Positions 43,687 to 56,416 of a DNA stretch of 64,000 bases are shown here, one piece after another. Below the pieces are notes generated by a model. That model saw only the letters and a program-made list of their open reading frames with translations. It made no database searches and had not been told where the DNA came from. The first letter of the stretch is position 1. Every line of letters starts with the position of its first letter. Location of the stretch: positions 45,816 through 109,815 of the forward strand of contig CM053266.1 in assembly GCA_028583415.1 (NCBI GenBank), in the 5' to 3' direction. The translations under genes and the position numbers were made by a program. The DNA comes from Protea cynaroides. Its lineage: Eukaryota; Streptophyta; Magnoliopsida; Proteales; Proteaceae.

Positions 43687-45908
43687 TGTCACACCCCAAT
43701 TTTGTACTATTCAGAATGGTTTGATGAACCGCTAGCAAACCAATGGTTCAACCAGGATCTCGAGTAGGTTATATCCGTTTTATCTAAACCTCATACATCC
43801 ACATTCATAATCAGAGTAAATACACAATAGCGAAAGTCTTATAGTAAAATGAACTGAGAAATCTAGATGTGATAATCATATTTAAGTAGCAAATTATTTT
43901 GTATCAACTAAGACATAAATAAATATCAATTACATGTCTTTACCAAATCCAAATAATAAAAGTAAAATCTAATCGAATACGCATGAGTTGCACTCGCAAG
44001 AGGAGTTATGCGTATCCACTTCGTCTTCAACTTCCATCGCCGCCATGTGCCCGTACTCTGGAGCGTTGACATAATCTTCGACAGTAGTACCTACATCATC
44101 AACTAAAAATATTCGACGTCGAGAGGGTGAGCACACATCATGGCTCAGTGAGCAAACAAAACAATGCAACAGTACATATGCATGCATTCAATTCACATCT
44201 TTGGTCTAGTTTAAAGTTTGCAATGCGCAATAGAAAGGTTCAGTGGTCAAAGTTTAACGTTTATTGACCCCTCCTCTATACACAGGGTGTGGAAGTCCGC
44301 CCGAAGGTTAACATTTATTGTCGTCCCCATCCACCCTACCATGAACATTGTACAACAAAGATTAACGTTTATTGTTGTACAGTGCCATACCAACACGTAA
44401 GCCCCTACTGGCGAGGGCTTGCAAACTGGGCTCGCAACTAACCAATCCTAATGCCAAATAGTATATCCAAGGCCTCACCCCAGCATCCCTCAGAACGCCC
44501 ATAAAGATAGAGCTAAGGCCCCCAGGTAGAGTCAGAGACTACAAGGACCGAGACCACCTCCCCTGATACTCTATGACGTAATAGTTCTGCTAAAGTAATG
44601 GCGATACGACGATGCTAATGCACAAGACTTGAGTTAGAGATAGAGCTAGAGTGTTGAGGCCCGGCCTATGACACCTCCCCCTGATACTCGCTCGCATCAA
44701 GTACACCAACCACATACATACATCCACAGGCCTATTCCTATCATCATCATCATCATCATGTTATAAACAACAAAGTAAATATGCATGAAACAATTAATAA
44801 AAATATTGGATGACATGTTGAATGCACATTACAAGCATATTCGCATAGAATCAAGCATAGCATTGGACTCAAGAAATAAAAATAGTTTGTTATTAACCAA
44901 TTACTTTAGATCTTGTTTCCTCACCTTTACTTGGTCGTATGTCCTCTTTCAAGCTTTAAGAATCAACTATATATCGATATTATATCTCCAGAAAACCTAA
45001 CCAAGTCGATAGAATTAATTAAAATTAATTCGGACTTTAAAAAGCATGCTGCTAACTGGGGGTCGATGCTAGGGTCGGAGTATTGATCGACCCTGGGTGC
45101 GACCACCCCTATTCTGGAATTCCCGAACCCTGGGGGTCGATGCTCAGGGTCTGGTAGGGTCGATTGGAATCGACCCCCCATGCGACCCCCTGTGGGTTTT
45201 GTCAATTTATCTTCCTTCTGCCCATTCTTCGTGTTTGGGGTCCTATGGCTTGCTCCTACAGTCCATTCCATACATGTTCTATGGCCTAGAATTGTGGTTT
45301 ATTCACCTATATGGCTTTCATAATTTCCCCCATGGTTTTTCATGAAAACCTAACCATGGGTGGATGATTTGGGTTCCTCCTAGATAATTAGAAGTATGCT
45401 TCTTCCTCTGAATCCCTTGTCCTTGGTCTTCTTCTCCACTTTCCTTCTCTTCTCCTTCTCTTCCTTCTCTTCTCTTTCTCTCAATCCAGTTAGGGTTGTA
45501 AAAGGAGTGAAAGAGGCTTAGGGACGTCCTATTTATAGAGTGAAAACTCCTAAAATAAGTCCAATAGAGATTACGAAGGAATCCCATTGAGATTAGGAAG
45601 GTTTCCTAATTTTTTATTTGAACTGTTTTTACCGAGTACTGGGGGTCGATAGGGGGGTCGGAGATCCCGTCGACCCTGGTCCTTAAAGTGTCCGACCCCC
45701 CATGTAAAACTGGGGGTCTGACTTTTATACTGGGGGGTCTGACCCACCCTTGCTGGGTATGCGACCCTCCCCTTATTTTGAGTGTTTTTGGGTCAATTTA
45801 ATACCTGGGATCATGATCTCCTTCACGCACGTGATCCATTTGGTTCGACCATGATGGGTAGACCTGGTTCAAGGTGGTAAGACCGGTTAGGTTGATACGG
45901 GTCTTACA
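43687..45908 (-). repeat. E 5' LTR
   Basis: 2222 bp, TGTCACACCCC to GTCTTACA. GGGGGTCG/CGACCCCC repeats at 45055-45190 and 45640-45770. TATAAATA on the minus strand at 45530-45537 next to GGACGTCC. Three GGTTAACGTTTATTG-like motifs at 44246-44372. Confidence 0.92.
43969..44187 (-). other. LTR short open frame, E copy
   Basis: 72 codons from ATG: MHAYVLLHCFVCSLSHDVCSPSRRRIFLVDDVGTTVEDYVNAPEYGH..., ending NSSCECNSCVFD and TAG. It lies about 280 bases from the LTR 3' end, in element sense, so it would be in the long 5' leader of the genomic RNA. Compared with H, the conserved C-terminal residues use different third bases (TGC GTA TTC against TGT GTC TTT). Confidence 0.45.
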
Positions 45909-46757
45909 GTCATAGGTGGGGTCGGACATAATTCGACCCTACATGCGACCACACCCTCCCTGGGACTTCTCGAGGGCATGTGGTCGATCATGTGGTCTCA
46001 TAGGGTCAGATATTATGCGACCCTATGTGCGACCATACGTATTAGGTCGACCTTTCACTCTTAAGTCCATTCCTTCATCTTTGGATCCTTTGGCATACTA
46101 TCATGGTCCATCCTATGATTGTTCTATGGCTCAAAACTACAATTTATACACCATTCATTGGGTTTCTCCTAATCCTATCTTCTTCATGAACTATTCTAGG
46201 CTCTTAATTCATATAGGGAACTAGGTTCATACCTTGGGTTTGCTGAGATTCAGAGTTTTCTCTGAACGTTCCTCTTCCTTGGTCTTCTTCTTCAATTTTC
46301 CTTCTCTTTTCCTTCCCTTCCTTCTCTTCTCTTTCTCTCTCTTTCAATTAGAGTTCTAAAGGAATGAAAGAGGTTAAGGGACGTCCTATTTATAGAGGAA
46401 AACCCTCCATAATAAGCCCCAATGAGTTTAGGAAAGACACCCTTCGAATTTGGAAGGTTTCCAAATATTCGATTTTGACTGGTTCCGTAGGGTCGCAGGT
46501 AGGGTCGCAAAATCTGTGACCCTACGTTTTTAAAATGTGTGACCCCATGACCAAAAAGTCATGGGTTGGACTCTTTTGAGGTGGAGTCAGTCACACCTGT
46601 TTAGGCATGCGACCACACACTCATATTTGACTATTTTTGAGTTAAATTTCATACCTGGTCTTGTGGTTTCTTCACGCACTTGGTCCACTTGGCTCGACCA
46701 TGATAGGTAGACCTGGTACAAGGTGGTAAGACTTGTTAGTTCGATACAGGTCTTACA
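45909..46757 (-). repeat. LTR fragment G (promoter end of a minus-strand LTR)
   Basis: Starts in the middle of an LTR where E ends and continues to the LTR terminus TCTTACA. It keeps TATAAATA next to GGACGTCC (near 46380-46398) and a mixture of AGGGTCG and TGTGGTCG repeats. E inserted in it; the rest is missing. Confidence 0.8.
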
Positions 46758-47843
46758 AAGCATGTGATTGTGTGTATGGTTAGTATGTTAGATGCGCGTA
46801 GAGCATTAGGGGGAGGACGTAACATTGTGGTTTATCCTGGTCACTAGACTCTAACTCTATCTTTACTCATGTGTTGCCCACTAACATCGTCGTATCGCCA
46901 TTACCTTTGCATAACTATTACGTCATAGGGCATCAGGGGAGGTGGTCTCAGACCGTGTGGTCTTTGACTCTCCCGGGGGGCCTTAGCTCTATCTCTATGG
47001 ACGCATTGAGGGATGCTGGGGTAAGGCCTTGGATACACTAGATGGCTTTAGGATTGGTTAGTTGTGAGCCCAGTTTACAAGCCCTCACCAATAGGGGCTT
47101 ATGTGTTGGTATGGGTAAGGCAACAGGGGAAGTGTTGCCAGTGTGTGATCCGGACACTTCAGCTCTGTCTCTATTCCATGGTGGGTGCATGTGGGACGGC
47201 AATGGTGTTTGATCCATTGAGCGGATTCACATACTCATGTATATAGGTGCACTGGCCGCCAAACCTTTCTATAATATATTGTAAACTTAAAAGTCTTCTT
47301 ATAGGAAAATTGGAATATCACAAAACCAGACCAAAGATATTGAATTGAAAGCATGCATATGCTTGTACATTGTTTTGTTTGCTCACTGAGCCATGATGTG
47401 TGCTCACCCTTTCGACGTCGAATATTTTTAGTTGATGATACAGGTACTACTGTAGAAGATTACGTATATGTGTCGTCGTATGGACACTTGGTGGCTATGG
47501 ACGTAGAAGTTGTAGATGATGCGCATGATCCTTCATGCGAGTGCAGTCAATGTGTCTTTGATTAGTTTAGCTATTTTGATTACCAGACATGTAATTGATT
47601 ATTTTATTTTATGTCTTGAGTTATTTGAAGATAATTGGATTAAATATTTATTTATCACTATTAGATACTCAGTTCATTATTTATAAAGACTTTCTCTTGT
47701 TTGTTTATTATCTCTTATTATTACCATGGAATGTGTATATGGTTTGATATGGTGGGTACGACCTATATGAGATCCTGGTTGAACCGTTGATTTATTGTTG
47801 GTTCATCACACTACACTGGTTAGTCCATAATTGGGGTGTGACA
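46758..47843 (+). repeat. H 5' LTR, 3' half
   Basis: Plus-oriented LTR sequence from the middle to the terminus GGGGTGTGACA. The first half is missing; G ends at its left border. It has the open short frame at 47353-47565 and GTGTGATCCGGACAC-type motifs at the positions where F has GGTTAACGTTTATTG. Confidence 0.82.
47353..47565 (+). other. LTR short open frame, H 5' copy
   Basis: 70 codons from ATG: MHMLVHCFVCSLSHDVCSPFRRRIFLVDDTGTTVEDYVYVSSYGHLVAM..., ending PSCECSQCVFD and TAG. It is the most divergent open copy; many of the changes at conserved residues are in third codon positions. Confidence 0.45.
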
Positions 47844-48005
47844 ACATGGGAAGAAGAAGATGCCATGTGAAAACAAAATCCTCACCTATTCAATTAGGAA
47901 GGTATATCCAAATTTTGAGGATAAAATTTCTTTCGAGGGAGGAGGAGTTGTAAAATCCGTACGTATAAATTTTGAGGATGAAATTTCTTTTAAGGGTAGT
48001 GGAGT
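47844..48005 (+). pseudogene. pol: H pol remnant with duplicated PPT region
   Basis: Only the last codons of pol remain (TWEEEDAM, then KQNPHLFN with stops), joined directly to the 5' LTR end, so all other internal sequence was deleted. The PPT side is duplicated: AAATTTTGAGGAT(A/G)AAATTTC, a purine stretch and GTTGTAA occur at 47910-47966 and again at 47967-48020, the second being the true LTR border. Confidence 0.75.
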
Positions 48006-48772
48006 TGTAAGACCTGTATCCATGAACCCGGTCTAACCTTAGGTTTTCGTGTCATTACCAGTCTTCCCATCATAGCCAGTTCAAGTGGATCAACCATGTG
48101 AAGGAACCACAAGGCTAGGTGAGTAAATTAACCAAAAAATAGTGTATTTTGGTTTAGTGAAAGCATAAACTGTATTGTGTGGTTCTTCTACTCAGTCAGA
48201 AAGTGAGGTCAGTTAAATTTTAATTTAGTGGAAGCATAAACTCCCTTATGTGGTCGACAAGTTCTGTGATTACATAGTCGACCACACAAATTAAGAACCG
48301 AATCCTAGATTTGAAAACTTTTCAAGTTTAAGGGATCTCTTTCCTAGTTGATAGATGACTCTATATGGAGGTTTTTCCTTTATATAAAGGACATCCTTTA
48401 GCCTCTCTGACTCTTTTAAAACCAATTCCAAAACCCTAAACCTAAGGAGAAAGAGAAGGAGAAGGAGGCTTTGAAAAGAGAGTTTGTTGGAGAAGTTGCT
48501 ATCCCTCTCTACAGCAAGGGATAGAGGTAAGGAATCTATTCTTGTAGATGTAGGATTAATTAGGATGATATCTTATCAATGAGTTACAGAGATGACCTCA
48601 ATGTTGTGATTGAGATCATACAATCTCAATTTATCTCAAGAAAAATCATGGAAATAGGTTAGGAATGAATTGTTGATAAAACCCATGAATCATACCATAC
48701 AACGACCCTAGGAGGTGTTCTAATAGTGAGCTAAGTGTTAGACTGAAAAAGACCTTTGAACATAACCAGTTA
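48006..48772 (+). repeat. H 3' LTR, 5' part
   Basis: TGTAAGACCTGTATCC onward, with TATATAAAGGACATCC near 48395 (a mutated GGACGTCC) and TGTGGTCG repeats. It is cut at 48772 by element J and resumes at 60661. Confidence 0.88.
48768..48772. repeat. Left target-site duplication of element J (AGTTA)
   Basis: Repeated at 60661-60665 after the J 5' LTR. Confidence 0.9.
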
Positions 48773-51080
48773 TGTCACACCCCAATTCCGCACTATTCAG
48801 AACGGTGTGATGAACCGCTAATAAATCAACGGTTCAACCAGGATCTCTAATAGGTTGTCTCCTTGTAAACTAAACCATACACATCCACAACCATAATCAG
48901 AATAAATACACAATAGCGGAAGTCTTAATATTAAATGAACTGAGGAATCTAACTGTGATAATCATAAATAAAATATCAAATTATGTTGTATCAACCGAGA
49001 CATAAGTATATAAAATATCAAATTACCTTTCCTTAATAATTCAAATAAAAATCAAATCGAAAACGCATGAGTTGCACTCGCATGAGGAGTCATGCGTCTA
49101 CACTAAGACTTCAGCCTCCATTGCAGCAACGTGCCAGTACACAGAAGCATTTATATAATATTCCACAGTAGTACCTGCATTATCAACTAAAAATATTCGA
49201 CGTCGAAAGGGTGAGCACACATCACGGCTCAGTGAGTAAACAAAACAATGCAACAAACATATGCATGCATTCAATTAATATCTGTGGTCTGGTTTATAGT
49301 TTGCAATGTGCTATAGAAAGGTTTGGTGGCCGCCTCACCTCTATACACGAGGGTGTGAAACCGTCCAATGAAAATGGCACTGTCGACCCCACATGCACCC
49401 AATATGACACAATATACACCCATGAAAACGGCATGGTAGGACCGGTTGCCTCATACCAACATGTAAGCCCCTACTGGCGAGGGCTTGCAAACTGGGCTCG
49501 CAACTAACCAATCCTAATGTCAATCAGTGTATCCAAGGCCTCACCCCAGCATCCCTCAATACATCCATAGAGATAGAGCTAAGGCCCCCAGCAGAGTCAA
49601 AGACTACATGGTCTGAGACCACCTCCCCTGATACCCTACGACATAATAGTTCTTCTAAGGTAATGGCGATACGACGATGTCAGTGGACAAGACTTATATA
49701 GAGCTATGGCACAATATGCCCAATGAAAATGGCATTGAAGTACCGGTTGATACCATCCCCTATCCGCATCAAGTACACTAATCAAACACAAACATTCACA
49801 TGCCTATTCCTATCATCATTATCATCATCATCATGTTGTAAACAACGAAGTAAATATGGATGAACAGTAATAATAGAAATATTGGATGACATGTTGAATG
49901 CACATTACAAGCATACACGCATAGAATCAGTCATGGCATTGGACTCAAGAAATAAAACAGTTTATTATTAGCCAATTAGTTTAGGTCTTGTTCCCTCACC
50001 TTTGCTTGAGTATAGATCCTCTTTCATGCTTTAAGAATCACTTTTATATCAATAGAAAAACCTAATAAGTCGATAGATTTTAGTTAGAAGTCATCCCAGT
50101 AATTTTAGACTTGCTGTTAAGCGAGGGTCGCATGGTGGGTCGCAGGTAAGTTAGCAGTTTATTGTGACCCCCAGGGTAGGGTCAATGCCAGGGTCGGATG
50201 TTCCATTGACCCTGGGTGCAACCACCCCATTCCTGGACTTCCAGAATGCTTGGGGTCGATCCTGTGGTCTGGTAGGGTTGATTTCGAATCGACCCCACGT
50301 GCGACCCCCGTGGTTTGAGTTGTGAATATCATTATACAGTCCATTCTTTCATGTTTGGGTCCTATGGCGTACTTCCACAATCCACTCTAAGCTTGTTCTA
50401 TGGCTTCAAACTCTAGGTTTCTTCCTTACACTGCCTACCATGATTTCCTCCATGGATTTCATTGAAATCCTCCCATGGATGTATGATTTGGGTTTCTCCT
50501 AGACCATACCCTCTTCATGAACTATTCTAAGGTCTTAGATCATCAATGGAAACGTACCCATACCTTAGGTTTTGCCGAGATTTAGAGGTTTCTCTGAATT
50601 CTTCACTTTAGTCTTCTTCTCCAACTTTCCATCTCTTTTCCTTCTCTTCTCTTTCTCTCACTTTCAATTAGGGTTTCAAAAGGAGTGAAAAAGGCTTAGG
50701 GATGTCCTATTTATAGAGGAGAACCTCCCAAAAAAAAAGTGCCATTGAGATTAGGAAGGAATCCCATTGAAATTTGGAAAGTTTCCTATTTACGTTTTCT
50801 ATCGGCAAAGAGGGGCTCGATGAGGGGGGCGGAGATCCCGTCGACCCTCAGTTTTAAATTGTCTGACCCCTGGTCAGAATTTCAGGGGTCTGACTTCTTA
50901 ATGGGGGGGGTCGACCCTGCCTATCTGGGTATGCGACCCTACCCTCCATTTTACTGTTTTTGCGTCAGTTTATTACCTGGTTTCGCTATTTCCTTCACGC
51001 ACTTGGTCCATTTGGCTCGACCATGATAGGTAGACATGGTACAAGGTGGTAAGACCGGTTAGTTTGATACGGGTCTTACA
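48773..51080 (-). repeat. J 3' LTR
   Basis: TGTCACACCCC to GTCTTACA, 2308 bp. It has ATGAAAATGGCACTG-like motifs at about 49367, 49423 and 49725. GGGTCG repeats lie at 50123-50305 and 50810-50940. The short frame (about 49040-49250) is open except for one TAG. Confidence 0.93.
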
Positions 51081-51091
51081 ACTCCCCCCTA
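51081..51091 (-). other. J polypurine tract
   Basis: TAGGGGGGAGT on the minus strand directly before the 3' LTR. Confidence 0.85.
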
Positions 51092-51092
51092 C

Positions 51093-54000
51093 TTATAAAA
51101 TTTCATCCTTAAAATTGTACATACCTTCCGAGTCGAATAGATGAGGGTATTGCTTTCGCATAGCATTCTCTTCTTCCCATGTGATTTCTTCTATATCTCT
51201 GCTTCTCCAGGTGACTTTAACATAATAAATGTCATGGTTGCGTAGTCGTTGCACCTTTCGGCTGGTGATTTTAGTTGGTGCTACTTCAAATGCCAAATCA
51301 TCCGTCAAATCAGGTAGATCTACTGTCAAAACATGTGTTGGATCTCTGACATACTTCTTCAATAAGGAGATATGAAATACATCATGCACGCTTAACATAG
51401 ATGGTGGTAGTGCTAACTGGTAAGCCACTTTTCCACATTTAGCTAAAATCTCATATGGTTCGACATATCTCGGACTTAGTTTCCCTTTCTGTCTGAACCG
51501 TTTCAAACCTCGCATAGGTGACACTTTGAGGAATACCTTATCACCTACGGCAAATTCAAGGTCTCAGCGTCTAGTATCTGCAAATTGCTTCTGACGATTC
51601 TGAGCCGTTCTTACTCGTTCCTTGATAATGTTGACTACTCGACATGTCACTTCAATAAATTCTGGTCCAACAATACTACGTTCTCCATCTTCATTCCAAA
51701 ACAAAGGTGTTCGACACTTTCTACCATACAGTTCTTCATAGGGTGACATTTGTATAGTAGCCTGATAGCTATTGTTGTAGGCGAACTCAATCAGTGGTAA
51801 CTTTTCATCCCATGATCCTTTAAAATCAATTACACAAGCTCGGAGCATGTCTTCTAGAATCTGAATGGTGCGCTCCGATTGTCCGTCTGTCTGAGGATGG
51901 AATGCAGTATTGAACTTCAATGTTGTACCCATAGCCTTCTACAATCCTTCCCAAAACTTTGAAGTAAAACGTGGATCTCTGTCGGACACAATGCTTTTAG
52001 GTACACCGTGTAATCTGACAATGTTATCCACATACAACTTAGCTAACCTCTCCAGTGTATACTGAGGTCGTATAGCTATAAATCGAGCCATTTTAGTCAG
52101 TCTGTCTACAATCATCCAAACTGCGTCAACTACTCAGGGAGTCAATGGTAACCCTGTGACGAAGTCCATAGTGATGCAGTCCCATTTCCATGCTGGTTCT
52201 GGTAACGACTGTAACAGTCCTGCTGGTCTTTGTCATTCAGCTTTTACCTTCTGACAATTTAGGCATTGAGACACGAACTTGGCTATATCTGCTTTCATTC
52301 CTCTCCACCAATATAATTCCTTTAGGCCATGATACATTTTTGTACTTCCAGGGTGTATCGAATAGGCGGTGGTATGGGCTTCCTTCATTAGTCGGTATCT
52401 AATGTCCAGATTTTTTGTTTCAGGTACACATATTCTTCCTTTGTACTTCAGTACCCTTTCATCATCTAAGGTGAACTCAGTAATAGTTCTACCTTTTTCG
52501 ATGTCTTCTTGTACCATCCTTAGGTAAGGGTCTGATTTAATCACTGTTTTCACTTCATCAAGTATATCGGGTACAATCTTCAATGTGGCGAACATATTTG
52601 CAAACCGATGGACAAACCCTTGGTTGGTTGATTCACCCGGTGCATCTATCACAAAATGCTCATTACCGTAATTGAATACTTTTCCTGTAGTACATAGTGC
52701 AGCAGTGGTGCTAACCTCCTCTTGATATTTCATCATTGCCTTCCTACTCAGTACGTCAACAACCACATTAGCTTTACCCAGATGATACTGGATATCACAA
52801 TCATAGTTTTTCAATAGTTCCAGCCATCTTCTTTGTCTCATATTCAACTCCTTCTGATTAAAGAGATAAGTAAGACTCTTATGATCTGATTTAATCTGAA
52901 ATTTCTCTCCGTACAAGTAATGTCTCCATATTTTGAAAGCATGTACTACTGCCGCTAATTTCAAATCATGAGTGGGATACTTCTTCTCATGTGTCTTCAA
53001 TTGTCTTGAGGCATACGTAATTACTTGTTCTCCTTGCATAAGTACACATCCTAATCCCAGTCCTAACGCATCAGTGTACAAAATAAATGACTGTCCTGGA
53101 ATCGAAATGGTCAAGATTGGAGCTGATATCAATCTAGCCTTCAATGTTTGGAAACTCTTCTCGCATTTGTCAGTCCAAACAAAATTTTTGCCCTTCTTAG
53201 TCAAACTGGTGAGAGGTACGGCATTTCGAGAATAGTCTTCCACAAATCGTCGATAATACCCAGCTAGACCTAAGAAACTTCTAATTTTTGCAATGCTCTT
53301 CGGTGCTTCCCACTGTACAATAGCTTTGATCTTGCTAGGATCCACTTTAATTCCTTCAGAGGATACAACATGGCCTAGAAAAGTGACTTCCTTTAGCCAA
53401 AACTCACACTTTGTAAATTTGACGTAGAGCTTCTCCTTCCGTAATCGCTGCAGAGCGGAGTTTAGATTCTTTAAATGAGTTTTCTTGTCCTTGGAGTAGA
53501 CCAATATATCATCGATGAATACAATAACCGACGTATCCAACATATCGTGGAATACCCAATTCATAAGTTCCATAAAGGTTGCTGGTGCATTCGTCAATCC
53601 AAAAGACATGATCAAAAATTCATAAGTCCATATCTGGTCCTGAATGCTGTCTTGGGGATATCACCGTCCTTATTCTTCAACTGATGGTAGCCTGATCGAA
53701 GATCGATCTTGGAGAACACTTTGGCACTTTGCAACTGATCGAACAGGTCATCGATCCGAGGCAATGGATACCGATTCTTGATTATCAGTTTATTCAGTTC
53801 TTGGGAGTCTATACACAATCGAACACTACTGTCCTTCTTCTTCACGAATAATACTAGCGCTCCCCATGGTGATATGCTAGGTCGGATGTAGCCCTTGTCC
53901 AGCAGTTCTTGTAGTTGTAATTTTAGTTCCTTCAGTTTAGTAGGAGTCATTCGATAAGGTGGTTTAGATACTGGTGCGGCTCCGGGTATCAGATCTATAA

Positions 54001-54564
54001 CAAACTCTGTAGTGTGGTCAGGTGGTAGTCCTAGTAGTTCTTCAGGAAATACATCTGGATAGTCACGCACGACATAAATATCCTCCATTCGTGGTGCTTC
54101 TTTGGTAAGATCAACCACAGATACTAGATACCCAACTGCTCCTTTCTCAAGGCACTTCCTAGCCTTTAATGCAGAAAGTATGAGCTTTCGTTTACGGGGA
54201 AGTTTGGTTCCCAAAAAACTGAACTCTACTCCTTCCTTGTCTTTAAATGTCAGCTTCTTTTTGGCACACAACAGGTTTGCAGAATGTCGAGCTAACCAGT
54301 CCATTCCCAGGATGACGTCAAAGTCTGCCATCACAAGTTGGATCAAGGTTGCATCCAAAGTCTTCTCGTTAACAAAAACTGGACATGGTCCATAACCTTT
54401 TTCTAATTCAACTTCTAATCCCATAGGCGATCATACAAGCAGTTTGTAGTCTAGGGATTTGAGGGATAGATTTAGCTTCTTTCCAAATGACACAGATATA
54501 AAAGAATGAGTAGCTCCTAAATCAAAGAGTACTCTGGCGGAAATGCCATTAATAGGTACAATAC
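51093..54564 (-). pseudogene. pol: J pol: protease to chromodomain, lightly damaged
   Basis: The protease catalytic segment reads LFDLGATHSFISV, so the Ser of DSGA is changed. PR-RT is open at 53612-54424 (VILGMDWLARHSANLL, IRPSISPWGALVLFVKKKDSSVRLCIDSQEL). A two-base deletion near 53624 shifts the frame at TRYGHYEFL. RT end, RNase H and the integrase finger are open at 52233-53615 (FIDDILVYSKDKKTH, YTDALGLGLG, DLKLAAV with Glu changed to Lys, KSDHKSL, HPGSTKMYH, CLNCQKVKAE). Stops follow near 52230, 52134 and 51940. GQSERTIQILEDMLRACV is at 51564-51932, and the chromodomain-like end ITSRKVQRLRNHDIYYVKVTWRS at 51093-51524 terminates normally at YNFKDEIL. Confidence 0.9.
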
Positions 54565-54634
54565 CTGTGATTTGTTTTGATTTAGTCTACATGCTCACAT
54601 AATGTAACACAAAATGACAAGATTCAGGTCATAC
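54565..54634 (-). other. Predicted gag-pol intron of J (70 nt)
   Basis: GTCACAG|GTATGACCTGAATC to AAATCACAG|GTATTG on the minus strand, so TCACAGGTAT is a direct repeat at the two ends. TGTAGACTAAA lies near the acceptor. It contains the gag stop TGA at 54624. Confidence 0.62.
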
Positions 54635-55900
54635 CTGTGACCACGTCAGGCGATGCGGTAGCATACTCATATGTAACAACGTAAACTCTTCCTTGATGTA
54701 GTTGCTTTTTGGGCTTAGTACACTCTCTTGCGACATGCCCTACTTGATTGTAGTTAAAACATCTTATTCCTTCACCATTTTGCTTTGGTTGCAGTTGAGC
54801 TGCTGAAGTAGCCTTGGCTGCAGCATTGAAACCTTGAGTACGGAAGGGTTTGAATACCTTGGTGTTCCCTCCATTGTAAGAATTTCCATTTGGCCTTTTT
54901 ATTCCTCTATTTTGAGCAAAGTAGCTCTCTTTCTGGCTCGACTCTATCACTCGAGCAATTTGTACAGCTTCATTGTAGATTTTATTCTCAAGCCCAAGAA
55001 CATGTTCACGTATGCTTCCCCTAAGTCCCATGACGAACCTTCGGGTCTTTGTATCTTCCACTTGCGTACTGACTGGTGCAAAGAAAAACAGCTCCTCATA
55101 ATGCTGTTGATATGCATCGACAGTCATTTGTCCCTGATATAAACTCAGGAACTCCTTCTCCATGGAATCTCTGAAACTCCTAGGAAAATACTTCTCAAAG
55201 AATGCCTCCTTATATATATCCCAAGTCAATTGGGTGTGCTTTATCATCAGATACGTCCCTATGGACTTCCACCAGTGGTGTGCATTGCCTTTCAGCATGA
55301 ATGTTGCATACAATACCTTCTCTTCCTCATTTACTGTCATCATCGTGAAATTTCTCTCCATCTCATCGATCTAGTGTGCTGGCCACAACGGATCAGCTGG
55401 CTTACCACTATAGTCCTTGGGCTTCATCTTCAGAAAACGTTCCACCAGTCTGGAGTGGTCTAGTTGATGCAAGACATAAGCCCCATACATAAGTGGTTGG
55501 TATTGATATCCACCTGGAGCTACTTTCGGGTTTTGTACTTGAGCCTGCATGATGGGAGTCTGAGGTGCGTGGGGTACTGTGTTACTTCCCCCTGGTACTG
55601 TAATTGCCTTCCTGCTGGCATCGGTGTCATCTGTGCAGCTGGAAAGGTCATGCCTATGGCAGCTTGCATAGTAGCTTGTGCCTGTTGTATTTGCTACAGC
55701 TGTTGGGCCAAATTCATTATGGCTGTAGTCAGGTCTGTAGGTGGAGCTGGCAGATTTATAGGATTTGTCAGCCCATTAATTACGGACGGTGCCGTGTTTG
55801 TATTTTCCTGTGTTTCCAGGTGTATCTGGCTGTCTTCCCCCACAAGTGGGGGTGGTGGGATAGAGTTTCGGCTTTGTCTGGTCACTCTACATCCAGCCAT
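54624..55900 (-). pseudogene. gag: J gag
   Basis: Starts MAGCRVTRQSRNSIPPPPLVGEDSQIHLETQENTN at 55900. The capsid part is open at 54624-55361 (MERNFTMMTVNEEEKVLYATFMLKGNAHHWWKS, EFLSLYQGQMTVDAYQQHYEELFFFAP, IREHVLGLENKIYNEAVQIARVIES). The zinc knuckle reads CFNYNQVGHVAREC, with its second Cys replaced by Tyr. Stops lie near 55696 and at the Trp codon before IDEMERNF near 55373. Confidence 0.88.
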
Positions 55901-56046
55901 TATCTGTTCTGGTAGTGGGAATGCCTGAAAATCATAGAATACGTGAGCCAATCACTATATACTTCATTGTCATATTTAAATCCAATAACCAATGATAATT
56001 TTAAATTTTTTAGATCATTCTGTCAAAAATATTGTATTTTTCACTG

Positions 56047-56260
56047 CAGGGTCAATGGTGGGGGTCGATGGATGTCCGACCCTCAGGTATGCGACCCTGA
56101 GAATCACTGATTCTTACCGAGAGCCGGGGGTCGATGAGGGGGTCGATGGATGTTCGACCCTGGGTTCGACCCCTGGTTCTCTGTCAGATCATCGAGAGCC
56201 GTGGGTCGATGAGGGGGTCGGAGGGGGGGTCGGATGTTTTGGTCGAATTCTCCGACCCTC
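56047..56260. repeat. J leader minisatellite, GGGGGTCG/CGACCC type
   Basis: About three units with CGAGAGCCGGGGGTCGATGA and GGTTCTCTGTCAGATCAT. Followed at 56270-56289 by ATCTGG...CCTGAT, the leader palindrome with one mismatch. No gene is seen between 55901 and 56416. Confidence 0.85.
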
Positions 56261-56416
56261 GGACTAAAAATCTGGTTTTTAATCCTGATTTTGAATCTAT
56301 TTCTCATTCTTCCTCCTCCTTTCTGACTCGGCTCGTCCCTCTGAGTTGCTACAGTGACAACTCGGACCCATTGGCGATATTTGCTTCTCATTTCGACGTC
56401 TACTCCTCTCATACAG

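Larger units (their letters stand above)
29309..45908 (-). mobile_element. Element E, split by F and cut on the left by D
   Basis: From its 5' end: LTR 43687-45908, PBS 43672-43683, antisense gene 43406 back to 42123 and 32574 to 32470 (split by F), 5'-UTR intron 32024-32464, leader, gag 31440-30155, intron, and protease plus the start of RT to 29309, where the D LTR begins. The rest of pol and the 3' LTR are missing. The LTR right end lies inside another LTR (G). Confidence 0.88.
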
